The notes under the pieces were generated by a model. That model was not told the origin of the DNA. It did no database searches and was given only the letters and a program-made list of their open reading frames with translations. The position numbers and the translations under genes are program-made. Positions 8,479 through 16,419 of a stretch of DNA of 61,870 nucleotides are shown piece by piece. Within the stretch, counting starts at the first letter, position 1; every line of letters begins with the position of its first letter. Source of the DNA: Streptomyces luteolus (GTDB taxonomy: Bacteria; Actinomycetota; Actinomycetes; Streptomycetales; Streptomycetaceae); assembly GCF_029968015.1 (NCBI RefSeq), contig NZ_JASCIS010000049.1, positions 1 through 61,870 of the forward strand, in the 5' to 3' direction.

Positions 8479-9010
8479 ACTGCCCCGAGAACCATCGCTG
8501 GGCCGCGATCGTGTGCAGTGGGAAGCCGAGTTCGCGTGCGTCCGGCAGGATCTCCCAGCCGTCCGTCTCGTCCGTCGGAGCGGGTTCGGGCAGGGCGGTG
8601 GCCGGGCGGGGCGGGAGGAGGCCGAAGAGGAGCAGGTGGCCGTCCGGGGAGCTGAGGGCGTCGGCCGGCCGCACCTCGTCGGCGGCTGCCTGGATGCCGG
8701 TTTCCTCGGCGAGTTCGCGGACGACGGCGTCGCGCCAGTCCTCGCGGTGGTCGATGAAGCCGCCGGGCAGGGCCAGTGTGCCGCGGGCGGGTTCGATGGA
8801 GCGGGTGACGACGACCAGGCCGGTGGCCTCCCCGTCCCGGACCGGGAGAAGGGCGACCGCGACCGGCAGCGGGTTGCGGTAGGCGGTGTCGCCGCAGGCG
8901 TCGCAGCGGCGGGGCCAGGGGGCGCCGGGGGTGTAGGGGGCGCCGCAGGTGGTGCAGTGCGAGGCTTTTTCCGGGCGGGTGTTGGGGAGTTGGGGCTGCG
9001 GGGTGGGCAC
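8459..9010 (-). CDS. Nudix hydrolase with N-terminal zinc ribbon
   Basis: The 183-residue protein has two parts. Residues about 19-42 form a zinc ribbon with two CxxC knuckles (CTTCGAPY and CDACGD). The rest is a Nudix domain whose box is complete: a glycine, five residues, Glu, seven residues, then RELAEETGI. Nudix enzymes cleave nucleoside diphosphates linked to another moiety; ribbon-bearing members include NADH pyrophosphatase NudC, but this protein is shorter and lacks the NudC-specific tail, so the substrate is open. Translation starts at GTG 9010. It is convergent with the GH31 gene and divergent from the dipeptidase gene. Confidence 0.88.
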   Translation of the reverse strand: MPTPQPQLPNTRPEKASHCTTCGAPYTPGAPWPRRCDACGDTAYRNPLPVAVALLPVRDGEATGLVVVTRSIEPARGTLALPGGFIDHREDWRDAVVRELAEETGIQAAADEVRPADALSSPDGHLLLFGLLPPRPATALPEPAPTDETDGWEILPDARELGFPLHTIAAQRWFSGQYACVGE

Positions 9011-9017
9011 GGGCGGA

Positions 9018-9057
9018 GGGTATCCGAGGCGTGGGGGCCGGGTATCCGAGGCATGGG
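9018..9057. repeat. 22-bp direct repeat upstream of the Nudix gene
   Basis: GGGTATCCGAGGC starts at 9018 and again at 9040, each followed by a run of G, giving two copies with a 22-bp period immediately upstream of the Nudix start. It may bind a regulator of that gene or be a passive duplication. Confidence 0.5.
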
Positions 9058-9090
9058 GGGCTGTCGTGCCGGGGGTGGGTTTTTCCCCTA

Positions 9091-9185
9091 CCCGCCCCTT
9101 CCCGAAAGCCTGCGGCGCTTCGGGTCTCCGCCCCGGACCCCGGATCGCCCTTCGGGCTCGTCCTCAAACGCCGGACGGGCTGATT
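9091..9185. repeat. Dispersed intergenic repeat, copy A
   Basis: This is one of three intergenic stretches in the window that share an ordered set of words: a C-rich CCCTTCCCGAAA block, a CCGGACCCC block, and an end block CCTCAAACGCCGGA followed by GGGCTGATT. The other copies are at 13645-13719 and 48268-48364. This copy lies between the Nudix gene and the dipeptidase gene and ends 20 bp before the dipeptidase start, so it forms part of that gene's leader or promoter region. Confidence 0.65.
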
Positions 9186-9205
9186 GTCGCCCGCGCACCT
9201 GATAG

Positions 9206-10030
9206 ATGAAAACCATGAAACCGACCTCGCTCATCCGTGCCTTCACCGTCGCCGCCGTCACCGCGCTCGCGCTCACCAGCGCGCCCGCGCTCCCGCCCGC
9301 GCACGCGAAGCCCGATCCCAAAGCTCCCGACGAGTTCGTGGCCCTGCGGGACGTGGATCCGACGATCCTGCAAGAGATCAGGTACACCACGCCCCACAAC
9401 TTCGTGGGCGAGCCGATCGACGGTTACCGGAAGCCGATGTGCATCCTCACCGAGCCGGCCGCCGAGGCCCTGCACGAGGCGCAGCGGGAGCTGCTGCGCC
9501 GGGGGTACTCCCTGAAGGTGTACGACTGCTACCGGCCGCAGCGGGCCGTCGACCACTTCGTACGCTGGGCGAAGGATCTGGACGACGAGCGGATGAAGCC
9601 GGAGTTCTATCCGCGGGTCGACAAGTCGAGGCTGTTCGCGGACGGTTACATCGCGGAGAAGTCGGGGCACAGCCGCGGCTCGACCGTAGACCTGACCGTC
9701 GTGCGGCTCCCGGCCCTGCCCACGCGCCCCTACGTGCCCGGTGAGCCCCTGGTTGCCTGCTACGCGCCGCAGGACGAGCGTTTCCCCGACAACTCCGTGG
9801 ACATGGGCACCGGTTTCGACTGCTTCGACACCCTGTCGCACACGGACGACCCGAGGGTCACGGGCGCGCAGCGGGCCAACCGGGACCTGTTGCGGGGGGT
9901 GCTCGCCGGGCGGGGGTTCGTCAACCTGCCGGAGGAGTGGTGGCACTTCACGTACAAGCCGGAGCTGTTCCCGGACACGTACTTCGATTTTCCGGTGTCG
10001 CGGAGGTCGTTGAGCGGCCACCGCGCGTGA
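9206..10030 (+). CDS. Secreted D-alanyl-D-alanine dipeptidase (VanX/M15D family)
   Basis: A 274-residue precursor with a clear signal peptide: a basic start, a hydrophobic stretch to about residue 25, and an AHA-type cleavage site near residue 34. The mature part is a zinc-dependent M15D peptidase that hydrolyses D-Ala-D-Ala or related cell-wall dipeptides. Visible motifs are YDCYRPQRAV (substrate-binding Arg), the first zinc ligands in SGHSRGSTVDLTVV (His and Asp), MGTGFDCFD, and the catalytic Glu with third zinc His in EEWWHFTY. VanX of resistance clusters is cytoplasmic, so the secretion signal points to wall turnover or nutrient recycling rather than vancomycin resistance; no vanHA genes are nearby. 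A second in-frame ATG (9215) is an alternative start. Confidence 0.9.
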   Translation: MKTMKPTSLIRAFTVAAVTALALTSAPALPPAHAKPDPKAPDEFVALRDVDPTILQEIRYTTPHNFVGEPIDGYRKPMCILTEPAAEALHEAQRELLRRGYSLKVYDCYRPQRAVDHFVRWAKDLDDERMKPEFYPRVDKSRLFADGYIAEKSGHSRGSTVDLTVVRLPALPTRPYVPGEPLVACYAPQDERFPDNSVDMGTGFDCFDTLSHTDDPRVTGAQRANRDLLRGVLAGRGFVNLPEEWWHFTYKPELFPDTYFDFPVSRRSLSGHRA

Positions 10031-10090
10031 GGCTGTTTCCGCCTCTGTCGGTGTGCGGCGGGGCGTGGCACACTGCGAACCTCAACCACT

Positions 10091-10107
10091 TCTGACGTCC
10101 CGTCAGA
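10091..10107. promoter_or_regulatory. Perfect inverted repeat, candidate operator of the DUF35-thiolase pair
   Basis: TCTGACG-TCC-CGTCAGA is a perfect 7-bp inverted repeat with a 3-bp centre, 20 bp before the ATG of the DUF35 gene. Its size and symmetry fit a TetR-type dimer. No TetR gene is adjacent. Confidence 0.5.
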
Positions 10108-10127
10108 TGAAGCGCCGGGGAGGGACC

Positions 10128-10571
10128 ATGACGCGTCAGCGCACACCTGTCGTGGCCGACTGGTTCAGCGGGGAGGGCGAGAACTTCCGGTTGCTCGGCA
10201 CCCGTTGCTCGGCCTGCGGATCGGTCTTCTTCCCACGCGAGGACTCGTACTGCCGCAACCCCGGGTGCGCGGGCGGGGAGCTGGCCGAGGTGCCGCTGTC
10301 GAAGCGCGGGCGCGTCTGGTCGTACACCGACGGGCGTTACCGTCCGCCCGCCCCGTACGCCTCCGATCCGGAGCAGGAGTGGGAGCCGTACACGCTGGTC
10401 GCCGTGGAGTTGGAGGCGGAGCGGATGGTCGTGCTCGGGCAGGCCGTGCCGGGGGTGACGCCGGGGCAGCTCGCCGTCGGGACGGAGGTGGAGGTCGTGC
10501 CGGGAGTGCTGAACGAGGACGCGGACACCACGTGGACGACCTGGCACTGGAAGCCGGTGAACGGGCGATGA
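10128..10571 (+). CDS. DUF35 OB-fold protein with zinc ribbon (acyl-CoA thiolase partner)
   Basis: The 147-residue protein has a rubredoxin-like zinc ribbon near residues 25-45 (CSACGSVFFPREDSYCRNPGC, here with CxxC and CxxxxC ligands). It is followed by an OB-fold that begins around WSYTDGRYRPPAPY. This DUF35 arrangement binds acyl-CoA and forms complexes with SCP-2-type thiolases or aldolases, for example the partner of Ltp2 in steroid side-chain removal. ATG 10128 is preceded by GGGAGG. The stop overlaps the next gene's start (ATGA), so the two are translationally coupled. The operator-like palindrome at 10091-10107 lies in its leader. Confidence 0.85.
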   Translation: MTRQRTPVVADWFSGEGENFRLLGTRCSACGSVFFPREDSYCRNPGCAGGELAEVPLSKRGRVWSYTDGRYRPPAPYASDPEQEWEPYTLVAVELEAERMVVLGQAVPGVTPGQLAVGTEVEVVPGVLNEDADTTWTTWHWKPVNGR

Positions 10572-11761
10572 GCGCGCGCGATGTGGCGGTGCTCGGCGCC
10601 GCGATGCACCCCTGGGGGAAGTGGGGCCGCGGGTTCGTCGAGTACGGCGTGAAGGCCGCGCGGGACGCGCTCGCGGACGCCGGTGTGGACTGGCGGGACG
10701 TGGGCTCGATCGTCGGCGCGGACACGGTGCGCGGCGGCTATCCCGGCTATGTGTCCGGCGCGACCTTCGCCAAGGCGCTCGGTTGGCAGGGGGCGCGCGT
10801 GACCAGCGTGTACGCGGCGTGCGCCTCGGGCGCGCAGGCCGTGCAGACGGCGCGCACACAGATCCTCGCGGGGCTCGCGGACGTGGTGCTCGTGGTGGGG
10901 GCGGACGCCGCGCCGAAAGGGTTCTTCCGGCCCGCCGGAGGGGACCGGCCGGACGACCCGGACTGGCTGCGGTTCCGGGTGCTCGGCGCGACCAACCCGG
11001 CGTACTTCGGGCTCTACGCGCGGCGCCGGATGGCGGTGCACGGGGACACGCTCGCGGACTTCGCGCAGGTCAAGGTGAAGAACGCGGCGATGGGCGCGCT
11101 CAACCCCTACGCCCGCTACCGCAAAACCGTCACTACAGAGGAAGTGGCGGCTTCAGCGGTCGTCGCCGATCCGCTGCGACTGCTCGACATCTGCGCGACC
11201 TCGGACGGGGCGGCCGCGCTCGTGCTGTCCAGCGTCGACTTCGCGCGGCGGCACGGCGCGCCGGACCCGGTGCGGATCCGGGCCGTGTCCACGGTGACGC
11301 CGGAGTATCCGCAGACCGTGCTCGACCTGCCGGACATCGCCACCGACTCGGCGGCCGTCGCCGCCCCGCCCGCGCGACCGTTCCGCGCCGCGATCGCGCA
11401 CGCCGCGTACGAGGAGGCGGGGATCGGCCCCGACGAACTGTCCCTGGCGGAGGTGTACGACCTGTCGACGGCCCTCGAACTGCAGTGGTACGAGGACCTC
11501 GCGCTGTGCGGCGAGGGCGAGGCCGCGAAGCTGCTGAGGGACGGGGCGACGGCGCTCGGCGGGCGCGTCCCGGTCAACGCGAGCGGCGGGCTCGCGTCCT
11601 TCGGGGAGGCCGTACCCGCGCAGGCCATCGCCCAGGTCTGCGAGCTGACCTGGCAGTTGCGCGGCACGGCGGGCGCGCGTCAGGTGCCGGGCGCGCGGGT
11701 CGGCATCACCGCGAACCAGGGGCTCTTCGGGCACGGGTCGTCGGTGATCGCGGTGCGGTGA
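10568..11761 (+). CDS. SCP-2/lipid-transfer-type thiolase-like protein
   Basis: The 397-residue protein has the thiolase fold of the lipid-transfer branch. The nucleophilic cysteine is present: Cys85 in YAACASGAQA. The other two catalytic positions of ordinary thiolases are changed. The GHP motif after NASGGL reads GEAVPA, so His becomes Glu. The C-terminal CxGGG loop reads ANQGLFGHGSSV, with no cysteine. It therefore probably does not act as a classical degradative thiolase. In complex with the coupled DUF35 protein it could be an Ltp2-like aldolase or a condensing/transferase enzyme on an acyl-CoA. No steroid or beta-oxidation genes are close by to name the substrate. Confidence 0.85.
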   Translation: MSARDVAVLGAAMHPWGKWGRGFVEYGVKAARDALADAGVDWRDVGSIVGADTVRGGYPGYVSGATFAKALGWQGARVTSVYAACASGAQAVQTARTQILAGLADVVLVVGADAAPKGFFRPAGGDRPDDPDWLRFRVLGATNPAYFGLYARRRMAVHGDTLADFAQVKVKNAAMGALNPYARYRKTVTTEEVAASAVVADPLRLLDICATSDGAAALVLSSVDFARRHGAPDPVRIRAVSTVTPEYPQTVLDLPDIATDSAAVAAPPARPFRAAIAHAAYEEAGIGPDELSLAEVYDLSTALELQWYEDLALCGEGEAAKLLRDGATALGGRVPVNASGGLASFGEAVPAQAIAQVCELTWQLRGTAGARQVPGARVGITANQGLFGHGSSVIAVR

Positions 11762-11913
11762 GCGCGGTGCGGTGAGCGCGCCACCCGCCGGACTCGCACC
11801 CCTCCCCTCGCAGCCCCCGCAGGCTCCCGCAGGCCCCGCAGACCCGACCCCGCGTACGGAGAGTGACGACTCGGGAAAGCTGCGTGAACAGCGCGTGAAC
11901 TGGGGCCCGTGGG

Positions 11914-13626
11914 GTGTCCGGGCAGGCCATCATTCTTGCTGTGCCTGTCTGGTCGGACTCACTCCGCTTCGCCTTCCAGCCCGTCGTCAATCTGTCGACC
12001 GGAGCCATCGCCGCACTGGAGATACTGGCCCGCCCGGAGTCCGGCGACGTCCTCGCCGAGGCACGGCGCGATCCCGAACTCGACGGCCGGCTCGCGGCGT
12101 TCGCGGTGCGCGCCGCCGCCCGCCAGGAGGCCCTCCTTCCGCTGCACGTGAACGTGTTCGCGGGCACCGTCGCCGACCTGGGCGGGCTCGCGGCGCTGCG
12201 GGACGCCGTGACGGAAGCCGGTCGGCTGCCCTGGGAGGTCACCGTCGACCTCGGGCCGCCGTTCACGCACGTGCCGCAGCCCGCGCTCCTGGAGGGCGTG
12301 GCCCGGCTGCGCGACGACGGCTTCCGGATCTGCGCGGACGGGGTCGGGGACGGCGACGTACCGCTGCGGCTGCTCGTCGATCTCGCGCCCGAACTCGTCA
12401 AGCTGGACGCCTCGTTGCTCGACCGGACGGCCGGGGTGCGCGCGATGCGGGCGCTGTGCGAGGAGCTCGGCGCGCTGCTCGCCGTCGAGGGCGTGGAGAC
12501 CGAGCGGCAGTGCGCGGCGGCGCTCGCGGCCGGGGCGCAGCTGGGCCAGGGCCAGCTGTTCGCGCCCCCCATGCGGCGGCCCGCCGTCGACGTGTACGTA
12601 CCGGAGGTGGAGGCCGCGCCCGCGCCGGACACGCCCCAAGTCGGGCCTTCCGTGCGCCAGTTCGTGCGTCCGGCGGCGCTGCTGCCCGCGACCGCGTCGG
12701 CGGGTCAGGTGCGCACGCTGCTCACCGACGCGCCCGACGTCTCCGGCGTGCTCCTCGTGAACGCGCGCGGTGTGCCGGTGCGGGCGGTGGACCGGGACCG
12801 GTTCCTGCTGTCCCTGTCCGGGCGGTACGGGCACGCCCTGTACGCGGACCGGCCCGCGGCGCGCCTGGCCGACGAGCCGCTCACGGTCGGCGTCGACGCC
12901 ACGGCGTGGGAGGTCCTGGACCTGCTCGCCGACGGGGAGCGCAACCGTACCGGCGACGACGTCGCGGTGGTGGACGGCGAGGGGCGGTGCGTGGGGGTCG
13001 TGCGCCTGGCCGACCTGGTGCGGACCCTGGCCGAGAGCCGGGTCGAGGAGGCCGCGGGGCTCAACCCGCTGACCCGGCTGCCCGGTTCGGACGCCGTGAC
13101 GGCCGAGGTCGACCGGTGGATCGCGCACGGGCGGCCGTTCGCGCTGAGCTGGCTGGACGTGGACGACTTCAAGCAGGTCAACGACGGGGCCGGGTTCGCG
13201 GCGGGCGACACGCTGATCCGGGAGATCGGCGCGGCGCTCAAGGCGGTCGCCGCGGACACGGCACGCGCGGGCCTGCCCGTGCAGGTGCGGGTGGGGCACA
13301 TCGGGGGCGACGACTTCCTGCTCCTGGCCGCGCCCGAGGCCCTCGAACCGGTGGCGGCGGCCGTACTCGACGCGTCGTGGTCGGCGGGCGGGCGCGAGGT
13401 GACGCTGTCGGTCGCGACGGTGGACTGCCCGCCCGGCACGGTCGCCGACCACCGTCAGGCCGCGGCGTGGCTCGCGCCGCTCAAGCAGGCGGCGAAGGCG
13501 CTGCGCGGGGCGAGTTGGGTCGTCGGCCGCGCGGGGACGGAGGGGTATCGCGTGCGGCGTGGCGGGGCCTCGGCTCGGGCGGGTACGGCGGTCGTGCCGC
13601 AGGTTCGGGGGCGGGCTTCTGCGTGA
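11914..13626 (+). CDS. EAL-CBS-GGDEF protein (cyclic-di-GMP signalling)
   Basis: A 570-residue soluble protein with an N-terminal EAL domain (about 15-225), a CBS-pair-like middle (about 250-375) and a C-terminal GGDEF domain (about 380-545). EAL proteins hydrolyse c-di-GMP and GGDEF proteins make it. Here the EAL signature is EIL (36-38), the metal-binding DDFG motif is ADGVG (141-145) with one Asp lost, and the usual Glu of the ExxES strand is Asp; VEGVET and GQGQLF are kept. The GGDEF signature is GGDDF (464-468), with Asp in place of the metal-binding Glu, while WLDVDDFKQVND is normal. One or both activities may be weak, leaving a sensor role. The start is a GTG at 11914; GTG 11941 is an in-frame alternative. 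It is followed by a terminator. Confidence 0.85.
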   Translation: MSGQAIILAVPVWSDSLRFAFQPVVNLSTGAIAALEILARPESGDVLAEARRDPELDGRLAAFAVRAAARQEALLPLHVNVFAGTVADLGGLAALRDAVTEAGRLPWEVTVDLGPPFTHVPQPALLEGVARLRDDGFRICADGVGDGDVPLRLLVDLAPELVKLDASLLDRTAGVRAMRALCEELGALLAVEGVETERQCAAALAAGAQLGQGQLFAPPMRRPAVDVYVPEVEAAPAPDTPQVGPSVRQFVRPAALLPATASAGQVRTLLTDAPDVSGVLLVNARGVPVRAVDRDRFLLSLSGRYGHALYADRPAARLADEPLTVGVDATAWEVLDLLADGERNRTGDDVAVVDGEGRCVGVVRLADLVRTLAESRVEEAAGLNPLTRLPGSDAVTAEVDRWIAHGRPFALSWLDVDDFKQVNDGAGFAAGDTLIREIGAALKAVAADTARAGLPVQVRVGHIGGDDFLLLAAPEALEPVAAAVLDASWSAGGREVTLSVATVDCPPGTVADHRQAAAWLAPLKQAAKALRGASWVVGRAGTEGYRVRRGGASARAGTAVVPQVRGRASA

Positions 13627-13644
13627 GGGGGCGTTCCCTCTTCC

Positions 13645-13719
13645 CCGCCCCGCCCCGCCCCGCCCCTTCCCGAAAGTCCTGCCGGACGGGCCTCCTCAAT
13701 CGCCGGAGGGGCTGAATCT
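13645..13719. repeat. Dispersed intergenic repeat, copy B
   Basis: This copy has the C-rich CCCTTCCCGAAA block, then a shortened middle, and the end block CCTCAATCGCCGGA followed by GGGGCTGAAT. It is shorter than copies A and C and overlaps the terminator stem that follows. Confidence 0.6.
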
Positions 13720-13730
13720 CCAGCCCCTCC
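13705..13730 (+). terminator. Hairpin terminator after the EAL-GGDEF gene
   Basis: GGAGGGGCTG (13705-13714) pairs perfectly with CAGCCCCTCC (13721-13730) across a 6-base loop, about 80 bp after the stop codon. Confidence 0.65.
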
Positions 13731-14033
13731 AGGCCTACAAGAACCGTTGTCGTCCGTGACCTTGACGCCCCCACAGCGCCGGTGAACACTTCCGGGTGTC
13801 AGTCGGCATCGCCGCACTTCGGCATGGCGCCGCGCGAGGTCACAGCCGCGTCTCGCAGGCGGCAACAGGCCACTCCTCACGGGCGATTCGGCTGCGACGG
13901 CACGCTCGTCACGGACGCCGGGCGGGGCCGGGGAACCTCTTTGGGCTCTCCTGCCTTCGGCCGACGTAGCCACGCACGCACCCTGCACGGAGGACCGGGG
14001 CGCAAGGCCCCGGGCATGGGCCAAGGAGCCGCC

Positions 14034-14762
14034 ATGTACGCGAATGGGGACGTTCTCGTCGGTGAGATCATCGGCACCGCGATCCTGATTCTGTTCGGCG
14101 CCGGCGTCTGCGCCGCCGTCACGCTCAACCACTCGAAGGCCAAGTCGGCCGGCTGGGTCGTCATCGCGTTCGGCTGGGGCTTCGGCGTCCTGGCCGGTGC
14201 GTACACGGCGGGGCCGCTGTCCGGCGGGCACCTCAACCCGGCCGTCACGCTCGGCATCGCCATCGACACCGGGAAGTGGGACCAGGTCCCGCTGTACGTC
14301 CTCGGGCAGATGATCGGCGCCATCCTCGGCGCGGTGCTCTGCTGGGCGGCGTACTACGCGCAGTTCCAGGCCAACGCCGAGCAGAGCAAGGCCCTGCCGA
14401 CGCTCGGGATCTTCTCGACGGCGCCCGAGATCCGCAACACTCCGGCCAACCTCGTCACCGAGGTCATCGCGACCATCGGGCTCGTCCTGCCGATCCTCGC
14501 GTTCGGTCTGACCAAGGGGCTCGGCGAGTCCGGCACGGCCACGCTGATCGTCGCGTTCCTGGTCGTCGGCATCGGCCTCTCGCTCGGCGGGCCGACCGGG
14601 TACGCCATCAACCCGGCCCGCGACCTCGGCCCGCGCATCGCGCACGCCGTGCTGCCGATCCCCAACAAGGGATCGTCCGACTGGAGTTACTCCTGGATCC
14701 CGGTCGCGGGTCCGCTGATCGGCGGGGCGCTGTCCGGGCTCATCTTCAACGTCGCGTTCTGA
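14034..14762 (+). CDS. glpF: Glycerol uptake facilitator (aquaglyceroporin)
   Basis: The 242-residue membrane protein of the MIP family carries glycerol across the membrane by facilitated diffusion. Both pore half-helix motifs are present: NPA in GGHLNPAVTL and NPA in GYAINPARDLGPR. The Asp after the second motif (RD) is the hallmark of glycerol channels rather than water channels. Six membrane segments can be traced. ATG 14034 is preceded by AAGGAG at 14023-14028; the frame is open upstream from 13782 without homology. It lies 58 bp before glpK, so glycerol is trapped as it enters. In Streptomyces the gyl operon is often headed by the regulator GylR, which is not seen here. Confidence 0.95.
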   Translation: MYANGDVLVGEIIGTAILILFGAGVCAAVTLNHSKAKSAGWVVIAFGWGFGVLAGAYTAGPLSGGHLNPAVTLGIAIDTGKWDQVPLYVLGQMIGAILGAVLCWAAYYAQFQANAEQSKALPTLGIFSTAPEIRNTPANLVTEVIATIGLVLPILAFGLTKGLGESGTATLIVAFLVVGIGLSLGGPTGYAINPARDLGPRIAHAVLPIPNKGSSDWSYSWIPVAGPLIGGALSGLIFNVAF

Positions 14763-14820
14763 CATTCGCCGCCGGGGACAACTGGGGACAACCGGGGACT
14801 ACTGGGGACAAGGGGACTTC

Positions 14821-16335
14821 ATGACGGACAAGTTCGTCGCCGCGATCGACCAGGGCACCACGTCGAGCCGCTGCATCATCTTCAACCAGGACGGCGCGAT
14901 CGTCGCCGTCGACCAGCGTGAGCACCGCCAGATCTTCCCCAAGCCCGGCTGGGTGGAGCACGACGCGACGGAGATCTGGTCGAAGGTGCAGGCCGTCGTC
15001 GCGGGCGCGCTCGCCAAGGCGGGCCTGCGGGCCGATCAGCTGAGCGCCCTCGGCATCACCAATCAGCGCGAGACCACGGTGCTGTGGGACCGCGCCACCG
15101 GCAAGCCCGTGCACAACGCGATCGTCTGGCAGGACACCCGTACGTCCGCGCTCTGCACCGAACTCGGCGGCAGCGACGGGCAGGACCGGTTCCGGGACGC
15201 CACCGGGCTGCCGCTCGCCAGCTACTTCTCCGGACCCAAGGCGGCCTGGCTGCTCGACAACGTGCCGGGCCTGAGGACACGTGCCGAGCGCGGCGAGATC
15301 GCGTTCGGCACGATCGACTCCTGGCTGATCTGGAACCTCACCGGCGGCACCGACGGCGGCGTGCACGTCACGGACGTGACCAACGCGGGCCGGACCATGC
15401 TGATGAACCTGGAGACCCTCCAGTGGGACGGCCAGATCCTGTCCGCGATGAACGTGCCCGAGGCGATGCTGCCCGAGATCCGGTCGTCCGCCGAGGTGTA
15501 CGGGACGGCCGTCGGCCAGCTCGCCGGTGTGCCGGTGGCGTCCGCGCTCGGCGACCAGCAGGCGGCGATCTTCGGGCAGGCCTGCTACGACACGGGCACC
15601 GCCAAGAACACGTACGGCACGGGCAGTTTCCTGCTGCTCAACACCGGCAACCGGCCCGTTCCGTCGAAGAACGGGCTGCTCACGACGATGGGCTACCAGA
15701 TCGGCGGCGAGGCGCCCGTCTACTGCCTGGAGGGCTCGATCGCGATCACCGGCGCCCTGGTGCAGTGGCTCCGCGACCAGCTCGGCATCATCGCCGGTGC
15801 CGACGAGATCGAGCCGCTCGCGGCGAGCGTCGACGACAACGGCGGGGCGTACATCGTGCCCGCGTTCTCCGGCCTGTTCGCCCCGTACTGGCGCTCGGAC
15901 GCGCGCGGCGTGATCACCGGTCTGACGCGGTACGTGACGAAGGCGCACCTGGCCCGCGCGGTCCTGGAGGCGACGAGCTGGCAGACGCGTGAGGTCGTGG
16001 ACGCCATGTACCAGGACTCGGGCGTACAGATCACGACCCTGAAGGTCGACGGGGGCATGACGAAGAACAACCTGCTCATGCAGCATCAGGCGGATGTGCT
16101 CGACGTTCCGGTGGTCCGGCCGAAGGTGTCCGAGACGACCTGCCTGGGCGCGGCGTACGCGGCCGGACTCGCCACGGGCGTGTGGAACGACCTGGACGAG
16201 CTCAAGGCGCACTGGCAGAAGGACGCCGAGTGGCAGCCGCGGATGGCGCAGGAGGTGCGGGACCGCGAGTACCGCAACTGGCGCCGCGCGGTGGAGCGCA
16301 GCTTCGGCTGGCTGGAGGACGGCGAGGAGGGCTGA
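14821..16335 (+). CDS. glpK: Glycerol kinase
   Basis: The 504-residue FGGY-family kinase phosphorylates glycerol to sn-glycerol 3-phosphate with ATP. The N-terminal ATP motif is DQGTTSSR (residues 10-17). Other landmarks are the substrate residues in NQRET, WQDTRT and GTIDSWLIWNLTGG, and the C-terminal VDGGMTKNNLLMQ. Its length equals that of typical bacterial GlpK. It lies downstream of glpF in an apparent two-gene operon. Two hairpins (16340-16356 and 16376-16399) separate it from the convergent conservon GTPase gene. Confidence 0.96.
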   Translation: MTDKFVAAIDQGTTSSRCIIFNQDGAIVAVDQREHRQIFPKPGWVEHDATEIWSKVQAVVAGALAKAGLRADQLSALGITNQRETTVLWDRATGKPVHNAIVWQDTRTSALCTELGGSDGQDRFRDATGLPLASYFSGPKAAWLLDNVPGLRTRAERGEIAFGTIDSWLIWNLTGGTDGGVHVTDVTNAGRTMLMNLETLQWDGQILSAMNVPEAMLPEIRSSAEVYGTAVGQLAGVPVASALGDQQAAIFGQACYDTGTAKNTYGTGSFLLLNTGNRPVPSKNGLLTTMGYQIGGEAPVYCLEGSIAITGALVQWLRDQLGIIAGADEIEPLAASVDDNGGAYIVPAFSGLFAPYWRSDARGVITGLTRYVTKAHLARAVLEATSWQTREVVDAMYQDSGVQITTLKVDGGMTKNNLLMQHQADVLDVPVVRPKVSETTCLGAAYAAGLATGVWNDLDELKAHWQKDAEWQPRMAQEVRDREYRNWRRAVERSFGWLEDGEEG

Positions 16336-16339
16336 TCGA

Positions 16340-16399
16340 GAGGGGCTGATCCCCTCCGCGCGGGAGGCTGCGGCTCGTACCCCGGTCGGCGGGGGTACG
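16340..16399. terminator. Pair of hairpins between glpK and the convergent GTPase gene
   Basis: The first stem, GAGGGG/CCCCTC (16340-16345 with 16351-16356), lies right after the glpK stop. The second, CGTACCCC/GGGGTACG (16376-16383 with 16392-16399), has an 8-base loop and lies 21 bp before the GTPase stop, so it may serve the opposite strand. Confidence 0.6.
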
Positions 16400-16419
16400 G
16401 GCCGTGGTGCCGTCCGGGG

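Larger units (their letters stand above)
13627..14033 (+). promoter_or_regulatory. Intergenic region upstream of glpF-glpK
   Basis: This 407-base gap holds dispersed repeat copy B, a terminator hairpin for the upstream gene, and a possible promoter TTGACG (13762-13767) with a 17-bp spacer to AACACT (13785-13790). That would give a leader of about 240 bases before glpF. No GylR gene and no further gene are seen in it. Confidence 0.45.

Noticed and set aside
9206..10030. Vancomycin resistance gene vanX
   Set aside because: It has a secretion signal and no vanH/vanA neighbours; it is better described as a wall-turnover or nutritional dipeptidase.
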